Positions 1 through 7,544 of a DNA stretch of 64,000 nucleotides are shown one piece after another. The position numbers and the translations under genes were made by a program. The notes beneath the pieces are model-generated. The model made no database searches, was not told the DNA's origin, and was given only the letters and a program-made list of their open reading frames with translations. Numbering within the stretch: the stretch's first letter is position 1; each line of letters starts with the position of its first letter. Where the stretch lies: NCBI GenBank assembly GCA_020633335.1, contig JACKDU010000001.1, positions 310,001 through 374,000 of the forward strand, given 5' to 3'. The stretch is from Myxococcales bacterium. GTDB taxonomy: Bacteria; Myxococcota_A; Polyangia; Nannocystales; Nannocystaceae.

Positions 1-2
1 GC

Positions 3-905
3 GACAAGGAGGGCGATCCGGTGGCGACCGCCGGCGACAGCGAGACGGGCGACGACGGCGAGGGCGCGGACGGGGACGAGAGCGCGGGCGGCTCGACGGA
101 CGGCGACGGCAACGGCGGTGGTGGCGGTGGCGGTGGCGGCGGCTCGTCGAAGCCGAGCGCCGCCCAGCTCTGCGACGCCGAGGTGACCGAGATGGAGTGC
201 GAGACCAGCGAGGGCGACGCCGGCACGACCTACTGCATCGAGGTCGAGGGCGAGGAGGTCTGGACCGAGTGCGCGACCGCCTACGAGTGCACCCCGGGCG
301 ACGGCTGGGACTACGGCTGCATGGGCGAGGTCTGCGTGTGGGACGGCGAGAAGCTGACCTGGGACGGCTGGTCGGAGCCCGAGTGCAACACCCCGCTGGT
401 GGTCAACCTGGACGGCGCGCCCCTCCGCTTCGAGGCGGCGGCGGCCCCCGCCTTCGACATCAACGCGACCGGCGAGTGCCTGAGCACCGACTGGCCGACC
501 CTCCCCTGGCTCGCCCTCGACCGCGACGGCGACGGGGTGATCGAGGACGGCCGCGAGCTCTTCGGCAGCGGCACCCGCCTCGCCTCGGGCGAGCGCGCGG
601 CCCACGGCTTCGCCGCCCTCGCCGAGCTCGACAGCGACGGCGACGGCCAGATCACCGCGGCCGACCCGGCCTTCGCCGAGCTCGTCCTCTGGACCGACGG
701 CGACGGCGATCGCCGCGGCGAGCTCCGCGAGCTGGTGCCGCTCGCCGAGGTCAACCTGGTCGCCATCGACCTCGGCTACACCACCCGGGTCGAGTGCGAC
801 GAGCGCGGCAACTGCGGGCGCGAGCGCGCGAGCTTCGAGTTCCGCGGCGCCTCCGGGGCGATCGAGCGCGGCGAGATCGTCGACGTCTACCTCCCCTGCC
901 AGTGA
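3..905 (+). CDS. Exported-type protein with EF-hand-like calcium loops (5' end outside window)
   Basis: The frame is open to the left edge, so the N-terminus is missing; the GTG at 21 is unlikely to be the true start because the protein begins there inside an acidic, Gly-rich linker (a run of about ten Gly) of the kind that follows a lipobox in myxobacterial surface proteins. After the linker comes a Cys-rich stretch, then three Asp-rich loops of EF-hand/dockerin type (RDGDGVIEDGRELFG near residue 168 counted from 21, then DSDGDGQITAAD, then TDGDGDRRGELREL). Calcium binding outside the cytoplasm is inferred from these loops. A same-strand lipoprotein gene follows after 64 bp. The family is not recognised. 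Confidence 0.75.
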   Translation, partial: DKEGDPVATAGDSETGDDGEGADGDESAGGSTDGDGNGGGGGGGGGGSSKPSAAQLCDAEVTEMECETSEGDAGTTYCIEVEGEEVWTECATAYECTPGDGWDYGCMGEVCVWDGEKLTWDGWSEPECNTPLVVNLDGAPLRFEAAAAPAFDINATGECLSTDWPTLPWLALDRDGDGVIEDGRELFGSGTRLASGERAAHGFAALAELDSDGDGQITAADPAFAELVLWTDGDGDRRGELRELVPLAEVNLVAIDLGYTTRVECDERGNCGRERASFEFRGASGAIERGEIVDVYLPCQ

Positions 906-969
906 GCCGCTCCTGCCTCCGCCCTCGACCTCGCGCGCCTCCCTCTTCGCCGCTGATCGTGAGCACGCC

Positions 970-1647
970 ATGAAGATCCCCGCCCGCTCCCGCCTCCTCG
1001 CTGCGCTCCTCCCCGCGCTCCTCGCCCTCCCCGCCTGCGATCTCAACGCCAACGACGACGGCGAGCTCTGCGAGGCCGACGATCAGGGCCCCTGGGCCTA
1101 CGACGAGGTCACGCCGAGCGGCAAGTCGATCAAGGACGTGATCGACCTCGCCAACGCGACCTCGTCGGCCTCGCTCCGCCACGACGGCGCGACCTCGGAG
1201 CTCCTCTTCAACGTCTCCTACAAGGACGGCGAGCCCTCGCTGATCTCAGGCTTTGACAGCGATTGCACGCCCCTCGGCCACCAGCTCGTGATCCCGGCGT
1301 CGGTCCAGCTGGTCAGCTACGACGGCCTCTTTGACGAGGTGATGGAGCTCTCGCTCGAGCAGGCGACCTACGACGAGACGATCCGCTTCTACAGCGGGCG
1401 GGGGCTCCCGCTCGCCGAGGTGGAGGGCTCCTTCACGCCGCCTGAGGGCTTCGATCCCGCGGCCTACGACGAGGTCACGCTCGAGCTCGACGGCCACTTC
1501 GGCGCCGCCGCCTTCGTCGGCAACGAGGAGACCGGGGTCAACGAGGCCAACGGCGTGGTCTGGCTCCGCGGCTACAAGGACTGGAGCGATCCCGAGGCCG
1601 CGCGCCTCGACGAGGTGATCGTCGCCTCCTTCACCTTCGCCTATTGA
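970..1647 (+). CDS. Hypothetical lipoprotein, 225 aa
   Basis: An Arg-containing n-region, hydrophobic stretch and lipobox-like LALPAC at residues 18-23 indicate a lipoprotein with mature N-terminal Cys23. The mature part is acidic, with a second Cys pair near the N-terminus and a probable beta-sheet-rich body that ends in VIVASFTFAY. No catalytic motif is visible and the family is not recognised. It lies 64 bp downstream of the calcium-loop protein on the same strand and may be co-transcribed with it. The ATG at 970 is the only start that gives an intact signal peptide. Confidence 0.75.
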   Translation: MKIPARSRLLAALLPALLALPACDLNANDDGELCEADDQGPWAYDEVTPSGKSIKDVIDLANATSSASLRHDGATSELLFNVSYKDGEPSLISGFDSDCTPLGHQLVIPASVQLVSYDGLFDEVMELSLEQATYDETIRFYSGRGLPLAEVEGSFTPPEGFDPAAYDEVTLELDGHFGAAAFVGNEETGVNEANGVVWLRGYKDWSDPEAARLDEVIVASFTFAY

Positions 1648-1877
1648 TTGATCGCGTGAGGGGCGGACGGGCCATGGAAGCAGGAGCGATCTTCGACGGC
1701 GTGGGCGGCGGGGCCTGGGGGGTCCCGGGGCGCCTTGCGCAGCCCCGCGCGGGCCGCGGGCGGTCGTGGGATCGCCGAGGCTTGGGTGGGCGCAGCCGGT
1801 GCGTCCGCTCGCGGGCACTCGCACCTCGCGGGCACAGGCCGACCGGGGTAGAGTGGGGCGGCGGCGAGGCCGCCCAC

Positions 1878-2699
1878 GTGCACGTGCTTCTCCTCCACTC
1901 CACCGCGTGGATCGTGCTCACCCTCGGGTCGCCGGAGCCTGGCCTCGAGGGCGCGTCGCCGGTCGCCGGCGATGCATCGTCGGCCGCGGGCCCGGACTCG
2001 CCCGCGAGCGGCGCGGCCCCGCCCGCGTCGTCGATGCCCCCGGCGATCCCGATGAGCGGCGCGGCTCCGCTCGAGCACCCGGTCAGCGGCGTGGACGGGC
2101 CCGCGCGGGTCAACGCGCCCCTCGGCGTCGGACCGGCGACGCCGGAGCCCGAGGTGGACGATCCCAAGCTCCTCCGCCTGGTCCGGGTCAACCTCGACGT
2201 CGGCACGATCTGGCGGAGCCGGGTCACCGACGTGCTGGTCAACGCCAGCGTCGAGGCCGGCCGAAAGCGCGGGCTCTCGGGGAGCTTCCACGCGGGCGTG
2301 ATCGTCGCACCCGACCGCGATCTCGTCGCGGTCACCGAATTCCCGATCGGCGCCGGCGTGGTCGCCCGCGGCTGGGCGCGGCGGCGGCCCCTCTCGGGGA
2401 GCGTCGGGCTCTCGGCCGGTGTCCTAGTGCATCGGGCGTCGACCGAGGGCGGGGTGCTCCACCGCGTCGACCCCGATCTCCGGCTCCCCCTCCGCTTCAC
2501 CTGGACTCCGGGCAAGGTCGGCCTGAGCCTCGGGATCGTCCAGGGGTACAGCGTCCGCAGCCGGACCTATGAACGCCGGGGGGTGCCCGTATGGTCGCGC
2601 ATCCCCTACCGCATTGGACTGATGATTGGGTTACACTTTGACGCTGGAGCGGGCAAGGCGAAGCCGCGCCGCTCCGATGGGACACGGAGGACGAGATGA
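1878..2699 (+). CDS. Hypothetical exported protein, possible outer-membrane barrel
   Basis: The frame is open from 1644, but the residues before 1878 read like non-coding GC-rich DNA. The GTG at 1878 gives a hydrophobic signal-like N-terminus (HVLLLHSTAWIVLTL) and a protein of about 273 aa. Residues 30-90 are a Pro/Ala/Gly-rich linker. The rest alternates short amphipathic strands (VNLDVGTIW, SFHAGVIVA, VGLSLGIVQGY) and nears its end with GLMIGLHFD, which looks like a small outer-membrane beta-barrel (inference). Its TGA overlaps the ATG of the next gene (ATGA at 2696-2699), so the two are probably translationally coupled. The upstream 230 bp shows nothing recognisable apart from this unlikely extension. 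Confidence 0.55.
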   Translation: MHVLLLHSTAWIVLTLGSPEPGLEGASPVAGDASSAAGPDSPASGAAPPASSMPPAIPMSGAAPLEHPVSGVDGPARVNAPLGVGPATPEPEVDDPKLLRLVRVNLDVGTIWRSRVTDVLVNASVEAGRKRGLSGSFHAGVIVAPDRDLVAVTEFPIGAGVVARGWARRRPLSGSVGLSAGVLVHRASTEGGVLHRVDPDLRLPLRFTWTPGKVGLSLGIVQGYSVRSRTYERRGVPVWSRIPYRIGLMIGLHFDAGAGKAKPRRSDGTRRTR

Positions 2700-4501
2700 T
2701 GACACGAATTGGGGCCCTCGCCGTGATCGCGCTGACGCTCGGCGCATGCAATGACGTCATTGATCTCGATCCGATCGATGAGACCCCGCCGGTCGAGGCG
2801 TCGGTGCGTCCGTCGCCGATCATCGGCGGCACGCTGACGCTCACCAGCGGCGGCATGGCGGTCGCCTCCGATCCCGATCGCGACGTGATCCACGTCGTCG
2901 ACGTCGGCGCCCGTCAGCTCCGCCACACGATCACCCTCCAGCCTGGCGATCAGCCGGGCCGCGTGATCCTCGGCGCCGAGGGCCGGGCGCACGTGATCCT
3001 CCGGGGCTCCGGCGCGCTGGCGACGATCGATCCCGCGGCCGGGACCGTCGTCGATCGCCGCGAGCTCTGCCCGGAGATCCGCGGCGCCGCCTTCGACGAG
3101 GGCGACGGAGGCCTCTACGTCGCCTGCGCGGGCGGCTCGCTGATCCACCTCGATCAGGCCGGGGAGGAGGTCGAGCGCTTCGAGCTCGAGCCCGACCTCC
3201 GCGACGTCCTGATCGTCGGCGGCGAGGTCAAGGTCTCGACCTTCCGCTCGGCGGCGATCCTCGGCCTCGACGGCTCGCGCATCGAGCTCCTCGAGAACGA
3301 GGAGTTCGCCCCCCACGTCGCCTGGCGCACCTTCGTCGGCCCGGACGGCGAGCTCGCGGTGCTCCACCAGACCGCGAGCAAGAAGCCGGTGAAGGTCAAC
3401 CCCGATCCCGATGACCTCCCGCCCGATGGCTCGCCCTACGGCGGCGGCGGGATGTGCGAGATGGGGCTGGTCAACACTGCGCTGACGACGATCAGCGGCG
3501 GCTACCCGACCACGACCACCTTCCTCGACTCGCGCCTGACGGTCGACGCCGCGATCTCGCCGGACGGCGAGTGGGTGGCGATGGCGGTCCCCGGCGCGGT
3601 CAAGCCCGAGCCGCCGTCGGAGTCGACGAGCAAGCACGGCCGCCGGGTCGAGACCTTCGAGGACTTCGGCTTCGTCGACAGTGGCTTCGGCAGCACGATC
3701 CGGATCGAGCCGCGCCACGAGGAGGGCTGCTTCTCGGGCGTGCCGGTCGACGTTGGCGACGCCCAGATCACAGCGATCGCCTTCGATCTCGAGGCGCGCC
3801 TGGTGATCCAGAGCCGCGAGCCCGCGCAGATCCTGGTCCTGGAAGACATCTTCGCGGGCTCGGTCGACGTCATCGATCTCGGCGGCGAGCCCCGCTTCGA
3901 CAGCGGCCACGAGATCTTCCACCGGGCGACCGACTCCGGGCTGAGCTGCGCCTCCTGCCACCCCGAGGGCGGCGACGACGGCCACGTCTGGGAGTTCGAC
4001 GAGATCGGCGTCCGCCGCACGCAGCCGCTCGACGTCGGCCTCGCCGACACCGCGCCCTTCCACTGGGACGGCGACATGGCCGACGTCAACGTACTGATGG
4101 GCGAGGTGCTCGCCCACCGGATGGGCGGCAAGCGGCAGTCGCCGGCGCGGGCCGACTCCTTCACCCGCTGGCTCTTCGGCCAGCAGCGGCCGGCTGCCGC
4201 GGGCGCCGGGGTCCTCCGGGTCCCCGAGGTCGAGGCCGACGGCGAGGCGATCTTCATCGCCTACGGGTGCGCGACCTGCCACGACGGGCCGGCCCTCGGC
4301 GGCCAGAAGACCGAGACGATCGCCGGGGTCGCCAAGCAGGTCCCGACCCTGCGCCGGATCTCGCTCCACCCGCCCTTCATGCACGACGGGCGCTCGCCGA
4401 CCCTCGAGGCGGCGATCCGCGACATGGTCGAGACCACCCGCAACACCACCGCCTCGGAGGCCGAGGTCGAGGCGATGGCCGCCTACCTCCGCGCCCTCTA
4501 G
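2696..4501 (+). CDS. Lipoprotein with YncE-like beta-propeller and di-haem cytochrome c/peroxidase-type C-terminus, 601 aa
   Basis: The signal peptide ends in a lipobox with Cys19 (TLGACND). Residues 35-400 have repeats of propeller type (VASDPDRDVIHVVDVGARQL and later similar blades). Two haem c motifs follow: CASCH at about residue 418 and CATCH at about residue 525. Between and after them are features seen in the di-haem peroxidase/MauG-like group (FHWDGDMADVNVLM; LHPPFMHDGRSPTLEAAI near the end). This architecture is common in myxobacterial surface electron-transfer proteins; the substrate is unknown. Start overlap with the upstream barrel-like gene suggests a functional pair at the outer membrane (inference). 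Confidence 0.85.
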   Translation: MMTRIGALAVIALTLGACNDVIDLDPIDETPPVEASVRPSPIIGGTLTLTSGGMAVASDPDRDVIHVVDVGARQLRHTITLQPGDQPGRVILGAEGRAHVILRGSGALATIDPAAGTVVDRRELCPEIRGAAFDEGDGGLYVACAGGSLIHLDQAGEEVERFELEPDLRDVLIVGGEVKVSTFRSAAILGLDGSRIELLENEEFAPHVAWRTFVGPDGELAVLHQTASKKPVKVNPDPDDLPPDGSPYGGGGMCEMGLVNTALTTISGGYPTTTTFLDSRLTVDAAISPDGEWVAMAVPGAVKPEPPSESTSKHGRRVETFEDFGFVDSGFGSTIRIEPRHEEGCFSGVPVDVGDAQITAIAFDLEARLVIQSREPAQILVLEDIFAGSVDVIDLGGEPRFDSGHEIFHRATDSGLSCASCHPEGGDDGHVWEFDEIGVRRTQPLDVGLADTAPFHWDGDMADVNVLMGEVLAHRMGGKRQSPARADSFTRWLFGQQRPAAAGAGVLRVPEVEADGEAIFIAYGCATCHDGPALGGQKTETIAGVAKQVPTLRRISLHPPFMHDGRSPTLEAAIRDMVETTRNTTASEAEVEAMAAYLRAL

Positions 4502-4535
4502 CAGGGCGCTGAGGGGCTCCCGCCGCGGCCACCGC

Positions 4536-5318
4536 ATGATCGTCGTCACCGGCACCAAGCGCTCCGGCACGTCGATGTGGATGCACGTGCTGGTCGCGGC
4601 CGGCCTGCCCTACATCGGCGAGCGCTTCCCCGGGGGCTGGGGCGAGCTCCTCCGCGAGGCCAACCCCGACGGCTTCTTCGAGTCGGAGCTGATGATCGGG
4701 GTCAACTTCCAGACCAACCCGCACCCGCTCACCGGCGCCTACCTGGCGCCGCACCAGACCCGCGACCACGCGGTCAAGATCTTCATCCCCGGGCTCGTGC
4801 GGAGCGACGTCGCCTTCCTCGACCGGGTGGTCGCCACCGTCCGCGGCTGGCGGGACTACGTCCGCTCGATCCGGCGGGTCGGGGTCCAGGACGCCGTCCT
4901 CCCGCCGGCGCTCGAGTGGTGGTGCTCCAACTTCGCGCTGATCCGCGACCTGGCGATCCGCGGCTACCCGGCCCACGTCCTCTCCTACGACTCCTTCCTC
5001 CGCGACCCCGAGCGGGTGGCCGCGGAGGTGATCGCCTGGATCGGCCGCGGCGACCCCGCGGCGGCCGCCCGGGTGGTCCGCCCCGAGCGCGCCCGGGGGG
5101 CGGTCGACGAGGCCGACGGGGAGCTGGCCGAGGGCCTCGACGCCCGCCACCTCGAGGTCTTCGACGCGCTCTACGAGACCATCGACCGCGGGCGGCCGCT
5201 CAGCGCGAGCTTCATCGAGCGCCTCAACGCGGTCGACCGGGAGCTCCGCCCGATGGTCCGGGAGCTCCAGGCGAGCGTCGACGCCCGGACGGTTGCCGAC
5301 ATTTTGCGGCGCCAGTGA
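4536..5318 (+). CDS. Sulfotransferase-like protein, 260 aa
   Basis: The N-terminus carries a P-loop-like phosphosulfate-binding strand-loop-helix (IVVTGTKRSGTSMWMHVLVA, residues 2-21), as in PAPS-dependent sulfotransferases. A central helix-rich part contains a WW pair, and VLSYDSFLRDPERVAAEVIAWIG resembles the segment before the 3'-phosphate-binding region. There is no signal peptide, so the protein is cytoplasmic. It would transfer sulfate from PAPS to an unknown acceptor. The length is typical of short bacterial members. It starts 34 bp after the cytochrome-type gene and may belong to the same transcript. Confidence 0.7.
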   Translation: MIVVTGTKRSGTSMWMHVLVAAGLPYIGERFPGGWGELLREANPDGFFESELMIGVNFQTNPHPLTGAYLAPHQTRDHAVKIFIPGLVRSDVAFLDRVVATVRGWRDYVRSIRRVGVQDAVLPPALEWWCSNFALIRDLAIRGYPAHVLSYDSFLRDPERVAAEVIAWIGRGDPAAAARVVRPERARGAVDEADGELAEGLDARHLEVFDALYETIDRGRPLSASFIERLNAVDRELRPMVRELQASVDARTVADILRRQ

Positions 5319-5324
5319 TAGGCT
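5293..5324 (+). promoter_or_regulatory. Promoter for the membrane-protein gene at 5332
   Basis: TTGCCG at 5293-5298 is followed by an AT-rich stretch at 5316-5324 (TGATAGGCT) that contains -10-like hexamers at 17-20 bp spacing. The end is only 7 nt before the ATG, so transcription would begin at or next to the start codon. It overlaps the 3' end of the sulfotransferase-like gene. Confidence 0.45.
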
Positions 5325-5331
5325 GGCGTCG

Positions 5332-6393
5332 ATGGCGTCGAGCGAGCCCGCCGCCCTGAACCTCCGCTTCGGTCAGCGCGCGGCGACCGAAGAGGCGCCC
5401 GACGTCGCCGCGTTCCTCCGCCCGCGGGTGCGCGCGCCGGCCCCTGCGCCCGTCGCCCCGCCGGAGTCGATCGGCGTGATCCCGGGGTCGCGCGCGGTCG
5501 ATCTCGAGGGGCCGCTGCAGATCTTCCTGCGGGGCGTCGAGCTCGACATCCCGGCGCCGTGCGAGCTTGCGGGCCTCCCCGATCTCGGGAGCTGGAGCGT
5601 GCGGCCGACGACCATCGGCTGGATCGCCACGGTCACGCCGCCGCCGCGTCGCAGCCCCGGGCCCTGGCGGGTCGCGCAGGTGCTCGCGGGGTGCATCGCC
5701 CTGGCGATCCCGAACGCGGGCGTGGCCGCCGAGGGCGAGCCGGCCGTGCCGGTGTCGACCCGCGAGCCGGCGGCCGATCAGGCGGTCGAGCCTCAGCCGA
5801 GCGCGAGCATGAGCGCGAGCGCCGAGCCGGCCCCGCCAGCGCCCGCGTGCGCGCCCATGGCAGGGGCGGTCGGGCCGGCCGTGCCCGTGGCGAGCGGCCG
5901 CGACGCGGTCACCGACGCGGCCTGGGAGGGCGTCGACGGCTTCGACGTCGTCCTCGAGCTCAAGGGCGGCAAGACCAAGCGCGGCCGGGTCGGCGCGGTC
6001 CAGGCCGACACCTTCACGCTCATCGAGGCGGAGAGCGGGCAGGTGCTTGTGCTGGCGAAGAGCGGGGTCGCGTCGCTGCGGGTCTACGTGCCGCCGCCGA
6101 TCCCGACCAAGAGCGGCGTCGGCATGCTCATCGGCGGCGGGATCCTCACCACGGTCGGCGTGCCGGTCTTCATCACCGGCGTGGTCTTCCTCGGCGTCTG
6201 CCCCTCGTGCGTCTACCTCCACCTGCCGATGCTCTTGATCGGCGGCGGGGCGCTGGGCGGCGGGATCCCGATGATCTCCACCGGGATCCGCCGGCGCCGC
6301 GCCTTCAACAAGGCGGTCGAGGAGCACCGGATCGTGCCGATGGTCTCGCGGACCCGCGAGGGCTGGAGCGGCGGGCTCCGCTTCCGCTTCTAG
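5332..6393 (+). CDS. Membrane protein of unknown function, 353 aa
   Basis: The ATG at 5332 was chosen over a TTG at 5293 because a promoter (TTGCCG at 5293, -10-like TAGGCT at 5319-5324) sits just before it. The N-terminal 100 residues look soluble. A hydrophobic segment near residues 115-130 (QVLAGCIALAIPNAGVAAEG) is followed by an Ala/Pro/Glu linker and a small beta domain (FDVVLELKGGKTKRGRVGAV). The C-terminus has two adjacent long hydrophobic segments (MLIGGGILTTVGVPVFITGV and HLPMLLIGGGALGGGIPMI) and a basic RRRR motif. The family is not recognised; the layout resembles myxobacterial proteins with a tail hairpin anchored in the membrane. Confidence 0.7.
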   Translation: MASSEPAALNLRFGQRAATEEAPDVAAFLRPRVRAPAPAPVAPPESIGVIPGSRAVDLEGPLQIFLRGVELDIPAPCELAGLPDLGSWSVRPTTIGWIATVTPPPRRSPGPWRVAQVLAGCIALAIPNAGVAAEGEPAVPVSTREPAADQAVEPQPSASMSASAEPAPPAPACAPMAGAVGPAVPVASGRDAVTDAAWEGVDGFDVVLELKGGKTKRGRVGAVQADTFTLIEAESGQVLVLAKSGVASLRVYVPPPIPTKSGVGMLIGGGILTTVGVPVFITGVVFLGVCPSCVYLHLPMLLIGGGALGGGIPMISTGIRRRRAFNKAVEEHRIVPMVSRTREGWSGGLRFRF

Positions 6394-6407
6394 CTGGGCG
6401 ACGCTCG

Positions 6408-7169
6408 TCAGCGCCGCCAGGTCGCGCGGCGGTAGGACTTCCCGCGCAGGCTCCGGTACCAGCGGTCGAAGTCGTCGCCGAGGAGCCGCTGGCTCTCCCG
6501 GACGATCTGGGCGTAGGGGCTGTCCGGGCGCGTCATCGGGTATTGGACCCGGAGGTAGTCCTCGTAGATCGCGAGCGGCGCGGCGCCGTAGCTGCCGGTG
6601 GCGAGGACGAGGGCGATCCGCTCCTGTATTTTCCAGGCCTGGTAGTGGTCGTCGGCGAAGTACTCCTGGACCAGGAAGGCGACCGCGATCTCGGGCGGGT
6701 GGCTGGCGATCGCGTCGAGGCACTCGCCGGCGCTCGGCAGCGCGCCGGCGGCCGAGGCGAGCATCTCGCGGACGATCTCGTAGCCCTCCTCGGGCGTCGT
6801 CGGTCGAGATTCGCTGCGGCGAGCGAGCGCCCGGACCATGTCGCTGAGGACGATGTCCCGCGCCGTCGGTGAGATCGCCGTCGGTCGATCGAGCTCGCGC
6901 TCGACCCGACGGAGGAGGCGGAGCGGCTCCTGCTCGTAGCCGGTGGCGGTCTGGAGATCGGCGAGGAAGATCAGCTGGTCGAGGTGGTGGCGGCGGGCCG
7001 GCGGGAGCTGGTCGAGGATCGCCCGGGCGCGGGCGCGGGTCATCACCAGCGGGGCGAGCTCGGGGCGCGCGACCTCGAGATCGTAGGTGCCCGGGGTGCT
7101 GCAGGCCGGGGCGGCCAGCGCCGCGGCGACGAGGAGCAGCGCGAGGTGTCGACGGAGGCGCCGGCTCAC
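6408..7169 (-). CDS. Hypothetical lipoprotein, 253 aa
   Basis: A GTG start gives a twin-Arg-rich n-region, a hydrophobic core and the lipobox LAAPAC (Cys23). The mature protein is mostly predicted helix with many Arg, Glu and Leu residues (QLPPARRHHLDQLIF, LLRRVERELDR), possibly a helical repeat domain. No catalytic motif is visible. A -10-like TAGACT at 7176-7181 lies 6 nt upstream of the start, with no Shine-Dalgarno sequence. It converges on the membrane-protein gene with a gap of 14 bp. Confidence 0.7.
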   Translation of the reverse strand: MSRRLRRHLALLLVAAALAAPACSTPGTYDLEVARPELAPLVMTRARARAILDQLPPARRHHLDQLIFLADLQTATGYEQEPLRLLRRVERELDRPTAISPTARDIVLSDMVRALARRSESRPTTPEEGYEIVREMLASAAGALPSAGECLDAIASHPPEIAVAFLVQEYFADDHYQAWKIQERIALVLATGSYGAAPLAIYEDYLRVQYPMTRPDSPYAQIVRESQRLLGDDFDRWYRSLRGKSYRRATWRR

Positions 7170-7210
7170 GGCCCGAGTCTACACCGCCGCGGCGACCAGC
7201 GCGGGCGTCT

Positions 7211-7495
7211 TCAGGGCACGCAGAGGAGCTCGGTGCCGCCGCAGGCGAGGCAGCTCTGCTGGTAGCAGGGATCGACGTACGCGAGGGTGCAGGTCGTCCC
7301 TTCGGGGCAGCTCTTGCCGTCGGCGCAGGGGAGGTAGCAGGCGGCCGGGACGACCACCGACGCGTCGATCGGGTCGTCGCAGCCGGGCGCCGCGAAGCGC
7401 TCGCCCTTCTCACACTCGTCGGGGCCCTCGGGGGTGCAGGCGGCGATCAGCGCGAGCGCGAGCGCGAGGGCCGAGACGCGGAGGCGCGGCGTCAT
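7211..7495 (-). CDS. Small Cys-rich lipoprotein, 94 aa
   Basis: The signal peptide (about 18 residues, Ala/Leu-rich) ends in LIAAC, so Cys20 would be lipidated. The mature 75 residues carry ten further cysteines in closely spaced groups (ECEKGE, PGCDD, CYLPCADGKSCPEGTTC, CYQQSCLACGG), which suggests a disulfide-stapled surface domain. The function is unknown. The gene is in the same orientation as the lipoprotein gene at 6408-7169, with 41 bp between them. Confidence 0.7.
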   Translation of the reverse strand: MTPRLRVSALALALALIAACTPEGPDECEKGERFAAPGCDDPIDASVVVPAACYLPCADGKSCPEGTTCTLAYVDPCYQQSCLACGGTELLCVP

Positions 7496-7544
7496 GACCG
7501 ATCGAGGATAGGCCCGCGGGCGACCGGGCGCGAGCGCCGGCCGC

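Noticed and set aside
1644..1877. N-terminal extension of the barrel-like protein from 1644
   Set aside because: Residues are Arg/Gly/Trp-rich with no domain, and the GTG at 1878 gives a signal-like N-terminus.
2606..4570. 654-aa open frame on the minus strand
   Set aside because: Antisense to the propeller/di-haem gene with its two haem motifs.
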